Source: JACKII01 sp041687435 (GTDB taxonomy: Bacteria > Pseudomonadota > Alphaproteobacteria > Bin95). Taken from it: a DNA stretch of 64,000 nucleotides. Each line of letters begins with the position of its first letter. The stretch's first letter is position 1. The stretch is taken from contig JAWLBX010000006.1 of assembly GCA_041687435.1 (NCBI GenBank), positions 146,651-210,650 on the forward strand, read 5' to 3'. The translations under genes and the position numbers were made by a program. Shown one piece after another: positions 54,551-63,920 of this stretch. The notes under the pieces were generated by a model that worked only from the letters and a program-made list of their open reading frames with translations, had not been told where the DNA came from and searched no databases.

Positions 54551-55684
54551 CTAGTCGGCCAGCCCTTCCCAGAACTCTTTCACCTTCTTGAAAAAGCCCT
54601 CGGTATGCGGGTGCGACCCTTCCTCGCCAGCGTCATCGAACTCCCGCAGCAATTCCTGCTGGCGTTTGGTAAGTTTCACCGGCGTTTCCACCCGGGCTTC
54701 GATAAACATGTCACCAAAGCCGCGGTTGTGCAGGCGGCTCATGCCCTTGCCGCGCATGCGGAACTGGTGGCCGCTTTGCGTTCCGGGCGGGATCGTCACC
54801 TTGGCGCGATTGCCGTCAATGGTCGGCACCTCGACGGAGCCGCCCAGTGCAGCCGTCACCATCGGGATCGGCACCTCGCAATAGATATCCGCTTCCTCGC
54901 GCTGGAACATGGGATGCGGCCGCACCGACAGGAAGATATAGAGATCGCCGGAGGGCGCACCGCGCATTCCCATCTCACCCTCACCCGCCAGGCGGATTCG
55001 GGTGCCGTCATCGACACCGGCGGGAATATTCACGTTCAGGGTCTTCTCGCGCCGCACGCGCCCCTGGCCGCCGCACGCACCGCAGGGGTCGGAGATCATC
55101 TGACCGGCACCCTGACAGGTCGGACAGGTCCGCTCGACCGTGAAAAAGCCCTGTTGCGCCCGCACCCGACCGGCACCGTGGCACATCGGGCAGGTTTTGG
55201 GTGGCGCGCCACCTTCCGAACCGGAACCGTCACAAGATTCGCAGGCCACCTGGGTTGGTATTGTGACGGTGGTCTGCTTGCCGGCGTAGGCATCCTCCAG
55301 CGTGATTTCGAGGTTGTAGCGCAGGTCGCTGCCGCGTTGCGGCCCACCCCGGCGGCGGCGGCCACCAAGGTCGCCGAACATTTCCTCGAAGATATCGGCA
55401 AAGCCACCGCCGGCGTTGAAATCAAACCCGCCGCCAGGCCGCCCGCCGCCCTGCTGCGCACCACGGGTATAGGCTTCGTGGCCCATGCGGTCATAGGCGG
55501 CACGGTTGTTGGGGTCTTTCAGAACGTCATACGCTTGGTTCAATTCCTTGAACCTGGCTTCCGCCTCCGGGTCATCCGGGTTCCGGTCCGGGTGGAACTG
55601 CATCGCGAGTTTGCGATAGGCGGATTTTAGCGTTTTCTCATCGGCGCCGCGCTCGACGCCCAGCACGCTGTAATAGTCGCGCAT
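54551..55684 (-). CDS. dnaJ: Chaperone protein DnaJ
   Basis: The protein has 377 residues. The J domain carries the HPD motif (QFHPDRNPDDP) near residue 32. A Gly/Phe-rich linker (RPGGGFDFNAGGGF) and four CxxCxGxG-type zinc repeats follow (CESCDGSG, CPMCHGAG, CPTCQGAG, CGACGGQG), then the substrate-binding C-terminal domains. It stimulates DnaK ATPase. It lies 110 bases downstream of dnaK, with a hairpin between. Confidence 0.97.
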   Translation of the reverse strand: MRDYYSVLGVERGADEKTLKSAYRKLAMQFHPDRNPDDPEAEARFKELNQAYDVLKDPNNRAAYDRMGHEAYTRGAQQGGGRPGGGFDFNAGGGFADIFEEMFGDLGGRRRRGGPQRGSDLRYNLEITLEDAYAGKQTTVTIPTQVACESCDGSGSEGGAPPKTCPMCHGAGRVRAQQGFFTVERTCPTCQGAGQMISDPCGACGGQGRVRREKTLNVNIPAGVDDGTRIRLAGEGEMGMRGAPSGDLYIFLSVRPHPMFQREEADIYCEVPIPMVTAALGGSVEVPTIDGNRAKVTIPPGTQSGHQFRMRGKGMSRLHNRGFGDMFIEARVETPVKLTKRQQELLREFDDAGEEGSHPHTEGFFKKVKEFWEGLAD

Positions 55685-55721
55685 CGGTTACTCCAGGAAG
55701 GACCGAATGGCCGGACGTGCG

Positions 55722-55748
55722 AACACCCCGGCCAGACGCCGGGGTGTT
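55722..55748 (-). terminator. Perfect 11-bp hairpin between dnaK and dnaJ
   Basis: AACACCCCGGC and GCCGGGGTGTT pair perfectly around CAGAC. Neither strand has a following T-run, so it is better read as an attenuator or RNA-processing/stability stem that sets the DnaK to DnaJ ratio than as a full terminator. Confidence 0.5.
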
Positions 55749-55794
55749 GCAAAGTGCCTGACTTGAAGACGAACGGACAGCATGTACCGTCCGA

Positions 55795-57708
55795 TCAAGC
55801 GGATTTTTTGTCGTCTTTGACCTCTTCGAAGTCGGCGTCGACGACACCGTCATCTGCGGCGCCCTGCTGCGCACCGCCGTCCGGACCACCGGCATCGCCG
55901 CCTTCGGACTGCTGGGCTTTGTACATGGCTTCGCCAAGTTTCATCGACGATTCGGTCAACGCTTGGATCTTGGCTTCGATATCGGCCGCATCCTCGCCCT
56001 CCTTGGCGTCCCTCAACGCCTGAAGGTTGGCTTCAATCATAGACTTGTCGTCCGCGCCGATATGATCGCCGTACTCCGCCAGATTCTTCTCAACCGAGTG
56101 GATCAGGCTTTCGGCTTGGTTGCGGGCCTCGACCAAAGCGCGGCGCTGCTTGTCCACCTCGGCATTGGCCTCGGCGTCCTTGACCATCTGTTCAACCTCA
56201 TCATCCGATAGACCGCCGGAGGCCTGGATGCGGATATTTTGCTCCTTGTTCGTCGCCTTGTCCTTGGCGGACACGTTGACGATACCGTTGGCGTCGATGT
56301 CGAACGTCACCTCGATCTGCGGCATGCCGCGCGGTGCCGGCGGAATTCCCATCAGGTCGAACTGACCGAGCAGCTTGTTGTCCGAGAACATTTCGCGCTC
56401 GCCCTGACCCACCCGGATGGTCACCGCATTCTGATTATCATCGGCGGTGGAGAACACCTGGCTCTTGCGAGTCGGGATCGTGGTGTTGCGGTCGATCAGG
56501 CGGGTGAACACGCCGCCCAGCGTCTCGATACCCAGCGACAGTGGGGTCACGTCGAGCAGCAGCACGTCCTTGACATCGCCCTTGAGCACGCCGCCCTGGA
56601 TCGCCGCGCCGATTGCCACGACCTCATCCGGGTTGACGCCGCGGTGCGGCTCGCGTCCGAAGAACTTTTTCACCGTCTCGGTGATCTTCGGCATGCGGGT
56701 CATGCCACCGACCAGCACCACTTCGTCGATTTCGCCGGCGGAAACGCCGGCATCCTTCAGCGCCGCCTTGCAGGGGCCGACGGTCCGCTGCACCAAGTCG
56801 TCGACCAGGGCTTCCAGCTTTGCCCGACTGAGGCTGACATTCAGATGCTTCGGGCCGCTTGCGTCAGCCGTGATGAACGGCAGATTCACCTCGGTCTGAG
56901 TCGACGAGGACAGCTCGATCTTGGCCTTTTCCGCCGCCTCTTTCAGGCGCTGCAGGGCCATCTGGTCGTTGCGCAGGTCGATGCCCTGCTCTTTTTTGAA
57001 CTCGTCTGCCAGATAATCGATGATGCGCTGGTCGAAATCCTCACCACCCAGGTGGGTGTCGCCGTTGGTCGATTTCACCTCGAACACGCCGTCGCCGATC
57101 TCCAGAATAGAGACGTCGAACGTACCGCCACCAAGATCATACACGGCAATCGTGCCGGTGTTCTTTTTGTCCAGGCCATAGGCCAACGCCGCCGCAGTCG
57201 GCTCGTTCACGATACGCAAGACGTCAAGACCGGCAATCTTGCCTGCATCCTTGGTCGCCTGGCGTTGCGAGTCGTTGAAGTAGGCCGGAACCGTAATCAC
57301 CGCTTCGGTAACCGGCTCGCCAAGGAATGCCTCGGCGGTTTCCTTCATCTTCTGAAGGATAAAGGCCGAGATCTGCGAAGGCGCGTAGCTCTCGCCCTGG
57401 GCTTCCACCCACACGTCGCCGGAATCCGATTTCACCAGCTTGAACGGTGTCTTCTCATCGGCAATTCGCGGGTCGTCATACCGGCGGCCGATCAGGCGCT
57501 TGATGGCATAGAGCGTGTTGGCCGGGTTCGTTACGGCCTGGCGTTTGGCCGCCTGACCGACCAGCCGCTCTCCATCCTTCGTGAAGGCTACCATCGACGG
57601 GGTCGTGCGCGCACCCTCGGAATTTTCGATCACACGCGCATCTTTACCGTCCATCACCGCTACGCACGAATTCGTCGTGCCGAGGTCGATGCCAATTACT
57701 TTACCCAT
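55795..57708 (-). CDS. dnaK: Chaperone protein DnaK
   Basis: The protein has 637 residues from ATG 57708. The ATPase domain starts GKVIGIDLGTTNSCVAV and includes AVITVPAYFNDSQRQATKDA and VYDLGGGTFDVSIL. The substrate-binding domain has DVTPLSLGIETLGGV and FDIDANGIVNVSAKDK. The C-terminal tail is Gly/Ala-rich and acidic, ending DADFEEVKDD. It is the major Hsp70, working with DnaJ and GrpE (not in the window). Confidence 0.98.
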   Translation of the reverse strand: MGKVIGIDLGTTNSCVAVMDGKDARVIENSEGARTTPSMVAFTKDGERLVGQAAKRQAVTNPANTLYAIKRLIGRRYDDPRIADEKTPFKLVKSDSGDVWVEAQGESYAPSQISAFILQKMKETAEAFLGEPVTEAVITVPAYFNDSQRQATKDAGKIAGLDVLRIVNEPTAAALAYGLDKKNTGTIAVYDLGGGTFDVSILEIGDGVFEVKSTNGDTHLGGEDFDQRIIDYLADEFKKEQGIDLRNDQMALQRLKEAAEKAKIELSSSTQTEVNLPFITADASGPKHLNVSLSRAKLEALVDDLVQRTVGPCKAALKDAGVSAGEIDEVVLVGGMTRMPKITETVKKFFGREPHRGVNPDEVVAIGAAIQGGVLKGDVKDVLLLDVTPLSLGIETLGGVFTRLIDRNTTIPTRKSQVFSTADDNQNAVTIRVGQGEREMFSDNKLLGQFDLMGIPPAPRGMPQIEVTFDIDANGIVNVSAKDKATNKEQNIRIQASGGLSDDEVEQMVKDAEANAEVDKQRRALVEARNQAESLIHSVEKNLAEYGDHIGADDKSMIEANLQALRDAKEGEDAADIEAKIQALTESSMKLGEAMYKAQQSEGGDAGGPDGGAQQGAADDGVVDADFEEVKDDKKSA

Positions 57709-57831
57709 TGACTTGTAAGTCCTTTCCGTCATCGGCGAGCAGGCGAGGCCTGATGCCAGCGCATCGCCCGCCCCCTGGAGAGGTCCAGAGGAGTTGGTGT
57801 TGTCAGGACAGATTACGTCCTGTTGATCGCC

Positions 57832-57860
57832 ATATAGGCAGGCAAAATCCGCGGTTCAAC
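57832..57860 (-). promoter_or_regulatory. Sigma32 heat-shock promoter for dnaK
   Basis: On the minus strand GTTGAA (57860-57855) and CCTATAT (57838-57832) are separated by 16 bases, a close match to alphaproteobacterial sigma32 promoters (CTTGAA...CCTATNT or CCCATNT). The start would be near 57825, giving a leader of about 117 bases before the dnaK ATG. Confidence 0.6.
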
Positions 57861-57930
57861 AGTGACAGCGCCCATGTTTTCACCATGCGGCGTCGCGCGC
57901 ACCGCCAAACTGTGGCAAACAGGGGAAGCC

Positions 57931-58806
57931 ATGATCGTTTCGGCAAGTTACCGCACCGACATTCCCGCCTTTCATGCCCGCTGGTTTCTGCAGCGATTGG
58001 CTGCCGGGGAGGCCTGGGTAGCGAATCCTTATGGCGGAAAACCCTATCGCGTATCCCTGGCGCCGCCGGATGTGGATGGGTTCGTGTTCTGGACCCGCAA
58101 CCTGGCACCGTTTGCCAATGCCCTGGCGGCTGTCGAGCCGCTGGGCCTGCCGTATGTGGTACAATACACCGTCACCGGTTATCCAGAACCGCTGGAAACC
58201 GGGGTGCCGCCCGCCGATCATGGCATTCGGCAAATCGGAATGCTTGCGGCGAGACGCGGCCCCGGCGTCGCGGTATGGCGTTATGATCCGATCCTGCTCA
58301 CATCGCTGACGCCGGCCGATTGGCACAAGGCCAACTTTGCAGCGATTGCCAAAACCCTGGCCAGCGCCGTGGACGAGGTGACGGTCTCGTTCGCCACGAT
58401 ATACCGTAAGACCGCCCGCAATCTTTCTGCTGCGGCCCGCAACGCAGGGTTGGATTGGTGGGATCCGCCTGCGGATGAGCAACGCGCCCTGGTCGCCGAC
58501 CTGGCCGCCATCGCGAGCGGGCACCGGATGAAACTGACCATCTGCTCGCAATCCCATCTGGAACAACCCGGCGCCACCGGCGCAGCCTGCATTGATGCGG
58601 AGCGGCTCTCACAGCTAGCGGGCTACGACATCAGAGCCAAACGCAAGGGGAACCGCCCCGGCTGCCTTTGCGCGGAAAGCCGGGATATCGGCGCCTACGA
58701 CACTTGCGCCCATGGCTGTGTCTACTGTTATGCGGTCAGCGACCACGCGCGCGCACAGCAGGCCATACGGCACCTGGCCCCCTGCACACCAATGCTGAAA
58801 GCCTGA
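57931..58806 (+). CDS. DUF1848 family protein with C-terminal CxxxCxxC cluster
   Basis: The protein has 291 residues from ATG 57931, with AGGGGAAG upstream. IVSASYRTDIPAFHARWF opens the protein, and VDGFVFWTRNLAPF, YTVTGYP and VAVWRYDPILL follow as in DUF1848. The C-terminal part carries C245, C247 and then C259-x3-C263-x2-C266 (DTCAHGCVYCYAV), a radical-SAM-like arrangement, unusually at the C-terminal end. An iron-sulfur enzyme is inferred; no substrate is known. It is divergent from dnaK; its own promoter would overlap the dnaK leader region. Confidence 0.85.
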   Translation: MIVSASYRTDIPAFHARWFLQRLAAGEAWVANPYGGKPYRVSLAPPDVDGFVFWTRNLAPFANALAAVEPLGLPYVVQYTVTGYPEPLETGVPPADHGIRQIGMLAARRGPGVAVWRYDPILLTSLTPADWHKANFAAIAKTLASAVDEVTVSFATIYRKTARNLSAAARNAGLDWWDPPADEQRALVADLAAIASGHRMKLTICSQSHLEQPGATGAACIDAERLSQLAGYDIRAKRKGNRPGCLCAESRDIGAYDTCAHGCVYCYAVSDHARAQQAIRHLAPCTPMLKA

Positions 58807-58815
58807 GCCTTCTGC

Positions 58816-59673
58816 CTATGCCAGCCGCTGGCCGAGGCGGCCCGCCAAATCCTGTACATATTGCCAAGCCACACGGCCGGAACGGCTGCCACGGGTCACC
58901 GCCCATTCGGCCGCTTCCTTCCGCAGCGTCTCCGCATCGATCTTCAGGCCATGGGCTTTGGCATACGCTTCGACCATCGTGAAATAGACATCCTGGCTGC
59001 AATTATGGAAGCCGAGCCACAGACCGAACCGGTCGGACAGCGATACCTTTTCCTCGACCGCCTCACCCGGATTGATGGCGGTTGCCCGCTCGTTTTCGAC
59101 CATATCACGCGGCATCAGATGCCGCCGGTTGGAAGTCGCATAGAACAGCACATTATCCGGCCGGCCCTCGATCCCGCCTTCCAGCACGGCCTTCAGCGAC
59201 TTGTAGGAGGTGTCATCATAGTCGAACGACAAGTCGTCGCAAAAGACAATGGCGCGGCGGCCGGCGGCCTTGATGATCGCCAGCAGCGACGGAAGCGAAT
59301 CGATATCCTCACGGTGGATTTCAATCAGCAGGATCTTGTCGTCGAGTTCCTGATTGACCTGCGCATGCGCGGCCTTCACCAGGGACGACTTTCCCATGCC
59401 GCGCGCGCCCCACAACAGCGCATTGTTGGCTGGAAGCCCTTTGGCAAAGCGGCGGGTGTTATCCAGCAGGATGTCGCGCACCCGCTCGATCCCCTGCAGC
59501 AGTTCCAGTTCGACTCGGTTCACACTGGGAATCGGCTGTAGCCAGCGGCGGTCAGCATGCCAGACAAAGGCATCGGCGGCGGAAAGATCGTTCTGGGTAT
59601 CGCTGGCTGGCGCCAGACGCTCCAGCGCGTCGGCAATACGCGCGAGAACGGGCAGCAAATCAGGTTGATCCAC
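58816..59673 (-). CDS. DUF815 family ATP-binding protein
   Basis: The protein has 285 residues from GTG 59673. LLWGARGMGKSSLVKAAHA is the Walker A region near residue 106, and RAIVFCDDLSFDYDDTSYKSLKAVLEG gives Walker B in the DUF815 style. SNRRHLMPRDM and LSDRFGLWLGF follow. It is an AAA+-like ATPase without known function. It commonly lies divergent from yajC-secDF in alphaproteobacteria, as here. Confidence 0.9.
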   Translation of the reverse strand: MDQPDLLPVLARIADALERLAPASDTQNDLSAADAFVWHADRRWLQPIPSVNRVELELLQGIERVRDILLDNTRRFAKGLPANNALLWGARGMGKSSLVKAAHAQVNQELDDKILLIEIHREDIDSLPSLLAIIKAAGRRAIVFCDDLSFDYDDTSYKSLKAVLEGGIEGRPDNVLFYATSNRRHLMPRDMVENERATAINPGEAVEEKVSLSDRFGLWLGFHNCSQDVYFTMVEAYAKAHGLKIDAETLRKEAAEWAVTRGSRSGRVAWQYVQDLAGRLGQRLA

Positions 59674-59927
59674 GGGGCTTGGTCTCTCTGTCTGGAGGGC
59701 AAAGCAGGGTATTCGGCGGCACGCTTTATGCGGCGGTGTCGCAGGCCGTCAATACCGCAAACCGCGCATGGCCAAGGCTGACCGTCGCCCGCCACCCCGG
59801 CAAAGCCGCGCAGGCCGCGCGCTGTCCTTGCGCCCTGGCTGCGCGCCGCTATAGTCCGCCTTTCTTTGCCATTATCACGGCGCATGCCCTGTGCATCCGC
59901 TCGAACCTGCGTTTAGGAGCGCTCTTA

Positions 59928-60347
59928 ATGCTCATTTCTCCCGCTTTCGCCCAGACCGGCGGCGACGCCGCCAGCGGCATCATGAGCTTCCTGCCGCTCA
60001 TACTGATCTTCGCGGTATTCTATTTTCTTCTGATCCGTCCGCAGCAGAAGAAAGTGAAGCAGCACAAGGAAACCATCAGCAACCTGCGCCGCAACGATAA
60101 GATCGTGACCGGCGGCGGCATCATTGGCAAAGTCACCAAGGTTGTTGACGAGCAGGAGATCGAGGTGGAGATCGCGCCGAACACCGTTGTCCGCGTTGCC
60201 CGCGCCACGGTTGCCGACGTCATTTCCAAAAGCGCCCCCACCGGCGATGCCGGCAGGCCGTCGTCCAAGCCGGCTAACGACGCCGGCAGCGGGTCGGGCC
60301 AGGGCGGCCTGTCCGGATTCCTCTCCAAGCTCCGCGGTGAGAAGTAA
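59928..60347 (+). CDS. yajC: Sec translocon accessory protein YajC
   Basis: The protein has 139 residues from ATG 59928, with TAGGAG seven bases upstream; a longer open frame upstream has no family similarity. One membrane helix, MSFLPLILIFAVFYFLLIRP, is followed by QQKKVKQHKETISNLRRNDK and GGIIGKVTKV, the YajC signature. The C-terminus is extended by about 35 Gly/Ser/Pro-rich residues. It associates with SecDF. It is first of the yajC-secD-secF-Mth938 operon. Confidence 0.95.
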   Translation: MLISPAFAQTGGDAASGIMSFLPLILIFAVFYFLLIRPQQKKVKQHKETISNLRRNDKIVTGGGIIGKVTKVVDEQEIEVEIAPNTVVRVARATVADVISKSAPTGDAGRPSSKPANDAGSGSGQGGLSGFLSKLRGEK

Positions 60348-60377
60348 CGCACGCGGCAAGAGAGGGGATCGCGGCTC

Positions 60378-61964
60378 ATGCTGTATATCGAGCGCTGGAA
60401 GCTCATCCTTATCGCCCTGATCTGTGCTCTTGGCTTTGTCTATGCGGCGCCCAACGTATTCCTGAGCCGCGGCGATGCGGACGTGCAGAGCGATCTGCCG
60501 TTTTATGTCCCCTACCGGACCATCAATCTTGGCCTGGATTTGCGTGGCGGGTCATACCTGTTGTTGCAGGTGGATACGGATGCGGTCGTGCAGGAACGGG
60601 TAGAAAGCCTGACGGATGTCGTGCGTTCGGCGCTGCGGGAAGAGCGGGTGCAACGCCAGAACCTCAGGGTCGAGGGGCACGGCGTTTCATTTGAGTTGCT
60701 GGATCCAACCCGTACGGACGAAGTGCGCCAATTGCTGCGCGACGAGGACCCGACGCTTGAGATCGAGACGACGCCGGAAGGCCGCGTCACGCTTTCACTG
60801 GCGGAAGATGACCTGGCGGAATTGCGGCTGTCGGCGGTCAATCAGTCCATCAGCGTTATCCGCCGCCGCATCGATGAAACCGGCACACGCGAGCCGATCA
60901 TCCAACGTCAGGGCGACGACCGTGTGATCGTGCAGTTGCCGGGCGTCGATAATCCGCAACGCATGAAGGACGTAATCGGACAGACAGCCAAGCTGACCTT
61001 CCATCTGGCCGACACCACCACCAGCGCAGCGGAGGCCCGCCAGGGCGCTCTTCCACCCGGGTCCGTTATCCTGCCTGGCCAAGATACCGGCCGGCCTGGC
61101 GATCAAGCGGAATACGTGGTGCGCAAGCGCGTGATCGTCGGCGGTGAAAGCCTAATCGACGCGCAGCCGAATTTCCAGGACGGCCAGCCGGTCGTATCCT
61201 TCCGGTTCGATACGGTCGGCGCGCAAAAGTTCGGACGCGCAACACAGCAGAACGTGGGCAAACCGCTGGCCATCGTTCTCGACGGCAAGGTAATCTCCGC
61301 ACCAGTGATCCGTGACGCCATTCTTGGTGGCAGCGGCATCATTTCCGGCTCGTTCACAACACAGCAGGTGCAAGATCTGGCACTACTGCTGCGGGCCGGT
61401 GCCCTGCCTGCCCCGTTGACCGTGCTGGAAGAACGCTCGGTCGGTCCCGGTTTGGGCGCGGATTCCGTCGCTGCCGGCGAATTTGCCAGTGCGATAGGCT
61501 TGGCGCTCGTGATCGTGTTCATGATCGCCTGCTACGGGCTGTTCGGCATATTCTCCGTAACGGCGCTGATCCTGAACCTTGTGCTGATCATGGCGGCGCT
61601 ATCGATCTTGCAGGCAACGCTCACCCTGCCGGGTATTGCCGGCATCGTGTTGACCATCGGCATGGCGGTTGATGCGAACGTGCTGATCTTCGAACGTATT
61701 CGCGAAGAGTTACGCAACGGGCGAACGCCGGTCACCGCCATCGACTCCGGTTACCGCAGCGCAATGCGCACCATCATTGACGCAAACCTGACCACGCTGA
61801 TCGCCGCAATCGTGCTGTTCAGTCTGGGTTCCGGCCCAGTCAAGGGGTTTGCAGTGACGCTTGCCATCGGTCTGATCACGTCGATGTTCACGGCGGTGTT
61901 CGTCACCAGGGCAATCGTCGTGGTCTGGCTGCGCCGGACACGGCCAAAAGCCCTGCCGATTTGA
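60378..61964 (+). CDS. secD: Protein translocase subunit SecD
   Basis: The protein has 528 residues. The first membrane helix WKLILIALICALGFVYAAP is followed by GLDLRGGSYLLLQVD, a large periplasmic domain, and the RND-type helices with AIGLALVIVFMIACYGLFG and IGMAVDANVLIFERIREEL. It uses the proton gradient to help release exported proteins from SecYEG. It is 30 bases after yajC and 22 before secF. Confidence 0.97.
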   Translation: MLYIERWKLILIALICALGFVYAAPNVFLSRGDADVQSDLPFYVPYRTINLGLDLRGGSYLLLQVDTDAVVQERVESLTDVVRSALREERVQRQNLRVEGHGVSFELLDPTRTDEVRQLLRDEDPTLEIETTPEGRVTLSLAEDDLAELRLSAVNQSISVIRRRIDETGTREPIIQRQGDDRVIVQLPGVDNPQRMKDVIGQTAKLTFHLADTTTSAAEARQGALPPGSVILPGQDTGRPGDQAEYVVRKRVIVGGESLIDAQPNFQDGQPVVSFRFDTVGAQKFGRATQQNVGKPLAIVLDGKVISAPVIRDAILGGSGIISGSFTTQQVQDLALLLRAGALPAPLTVLEERSVGPGLGADSVAAGEFASAIGLALVIVFMIACYGLFGIFSVTALILNLVLIMAALSILQATLTLPGIAGIVLTIGMAVDANVLIFERIREELRNGRTPVTAIDSGYRSAMRTIIDANLTTLIAAIVLFSLGSGPVKGFAVTLAIGLITSMFTAVFVTRAIVVVWLRRTRPKALPI

Positions 61965-61986
61965 GGCGCGAGAGGATAAACGAATC

Positions 61987-62937
61987 ATGAGACTCCTCCG
62001 CTTGGTTCCGGACAGGCCGAACATCAATGTCATCGGCATCAGGAAAATCTCGCTGGTGTTTTCCGCATTTCTGGTGGCCGCATCGATCGTGTTGGCCGTC
62101 ACACCGGGCCTGAACTTCGGCATCGACTTCCGCGGCGGCACCGTCATCGAAGTGCGGATGCAGGGGCCGGCGGATCTGGCTGGTATGCGCACCCAACTCG
62201 CCGGGCTCGGCCTGGGCGAGGTATCGCTGCAACGGTTCGGCGCAGATACCGACGTGCTGATCCGGGTACAGGAGCAACCGGGTGAGGATCAGTCAATCGT
62301 CATTCAAAAGGTCCAGGAAACCTTGGGGGCTGGCGTGGAATACCGCCGGACCGAGTTTGTCGGCCCCACGGTTGGCGAAGAGCTGAAGGAGGCCGGTTTC
62401 ATCGCGGTCGCCGTCTCTTTGCTCGGCATCTTCGCCTACATCTGGTTCCGGTTCGAATGGCAGTTTTCGGTGGGCGCCCTGGTGGCATTGATGCACGACG
62501 TCCTGGCCACGGTCGGACTGTTCGCCATCACCGGGATGGAGTTCAACCTGGCCACCGTGGCGGCAGTGCTGACAATCGCCGGTTATTCGATCAACGATAC
62601 CGTCGTCGTCTACGACCGGGTTCGCGAGAACCTGCGCCGCTACAAGCGCATGCCCATGCCGGACCTGCTGAACCTCTCGATCAACGAGACGCTGTCGCGC
62701 ACCGTCATGACCTCGCTCACCACCCTGCTGGCGCTGATCGCGCTTGCCACGTTTGGGGGCGAGGTTATCCGAGGCTTCTGTATCGCGCTGATCTGGGGCA
62801 TTGTCATAGGCACCTATTCTTCGGTCTTCATCGCCGTTCCGGCATTGCTTTGGACCGGCGTAACGCCGGTTGGCGTCGGCGGTGGCTCTGGCCAAGACGG
62901 CGCGAACGATGACGAAAACGTCCCTGCAACCACCTGA
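61987..62937 (+). CDS. secF: Protein translocase subunit SecF
   Basis: The protein has 316 residues. GLNFGIDFRGGTVIEVRM in the periplasmic part and the TIAGYSINDTVVVYDRVRENL helix are the SecF signatures. Six membrane helices are visible. The C-terminal tail is short, with Gly/Asp/Asn-rich residues. It works with SecD and YajC. Confidence 0.97.
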   Translation: MRLLRLVPDRPNINVIGIRKISLVFSAFLVAASIVLAVTPGLNFGIDFRGGTVIEVRMQGPADLAGMRTQLAGLGLGEVSLQRFGADTDVLIRVQEQPGEDQSIVIQKVQETLGAGVEYRRTEFVGPTVGEELKEAGFIAVAVSLLGIFAYIWFRFEWQFSVGALVALMHDVLATVGLFAITGMEFNLATVAAVLTIAGYSINDTVVVYDRVRENLRRYKRMPMPDLLNLSINETLSRTVMTSLTTLLALIALATFGGEVIRGFCIALIWGIVIGTYSSVFIAVPALLWTGVTPVGVGGGSGQDGANDDENVPATT

Positions 62938-62955
62938 GACTGAAAGGAGGCTGGA

Positions 62956-63339
62956 ATGACGGATGTTTCCCCGATCATCCCAGCCGGCCGCCAGGTCATC
63001 GAGAGCTATGGCGGCGGCGGTTTCCGTATCACTGGCGAGCGGTATCACCACGCCGTCATCGTGCAGCCAACCGAAACTCTCGCCTGGGATGCCGCCACCT
63101 GGGACGCAGTGACGGCGGCCTCGCTCGCCGTGCTGTTCGACTCAGCCACCAGCGAGCCCCTGACACTGCTGCTTGGTACCGGCCCCACCCAATCCTTCCC
63201 GTCCCGCGCGCTGAAGCAGGAACTTCGCTCCCAGGGCATGGTGGTTGAGGCCATGGATACGGGCGCGGCCTGCCGGACCTACAACGTGCTGATGGCCGAG
63301 GGCCGCAAGGTCGCCGCGGCATTGCTGCCGGTGGAATAA
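62956..63339 (+). CDS. Mth938/NDUFAF3-like domain protein
   Basis: The protein has 127 residues with AAAGGAGG upstream. VIESYGGGGFRITGERYHHAVIV, then LLLGTGPTQSFPSRALKQEL and MDTGAACRTYNVLMAEGR, match the Mth938 fold family that includes the mitochondrial complex I assembly factor NDUFAF3. It is the last gene of the secDF operon. In related genomes a squalene/phytoene-synthase-like NDUFAF6 homologue often follows; here a broken hydantoinase gene does. Confidence 0.9.
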   Translation: MTDVSPIIPAGRQVIESYGGGGFRITGERYHHAVIVQPTETLAWDAATWDAVTAASLAVLFDSATSEPLTLLLGTGPTQSFPSRALKQELRSQGMVVEAMDTGAACRTYNVLMAEGRKVAAALLPVE

Positions 63340-63415
63340 CCACCCCCCCTACGCTTGCCCGCCTGTCTCGCGTAGCCTTTCGCTTGGTCCGTTACGCAAA
63401 AAAGGGTCAGGCAAG

Positions 63416-63920
63416 CATGGTTCCGTCGCCTTCGATATCGGCGGTACCATTACCGGTTTCGCCCTGGTGGACCCGGCAAGTGGCCGTACGCTCACCCACA
63501 AGACGCCCCCCACCCCACCGAAGCGGCTATGCCGGCCGGTCGGATGGCGACGGGCCGGAGGGCCTCTCCCCCGTCATGAACTGCTCCAACATCCCGGTGG
63601 AGGTGCACGAGACGGTCAACCCGGTGCTGATCCACCGCGTCGAACTGATGGACGGCACCGGCGGCGCGGGGCGGTTCCGCGGCGGGAGTGGATTGCGCAA
63701 GGACGTGGAACTTTTGGCGGAGAGCGGTGTGCTGACGCTATTGGGCGACCGGCACGAGTCGCGGCCCTACGGGTTGTTCGGCGGCGAGCCGGGGGCGGTC
63801 GGCGAAACCGTGCTGAACCCGGACGGCAATGGCGAGAAGCTGGGCTCGAAGGAAATCCGCACGCTAAAACGCGGCGACGTGGTGAGTTTTCGGTTGAGTG
63901 GAGCTGGACACCCGTATTAA
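63416..63920 (+). pseudogene. Remnant of hyuA-hyuB (hydantoinase/oxoprolinase), internal deletion
   Basis: In one frame 63425-63510 encodes VAFDIGGTITGFALVDPAS and GRTLTHKT, the N-terminal ATP-site of hydantoinase/oxoprolinase subunit A. In another frame 63560-63920 encodes SPVMNCSNIPVEVHETVNP, GGAGRFRGGSGLRKD, LTLLGDRHESRPYGLFGG and LKRGDVVSFRLSG, the C-terminal part of subunit B. The middle of both genes (roughly 3.5 kb) is missing, the two ends are out of frame, and the protein stops before the usual GGYGDP end. It is a dead deletion remnant. Confidence 0.85.

Noticed and set aside
56239..57711. 490-codon open frame opposite dnaK
   Set aside because: It is antisense to DnaK. Such frames are a known artefact opposite Hsp70 genes and the composition is His/Arg/Gln-rich noise.
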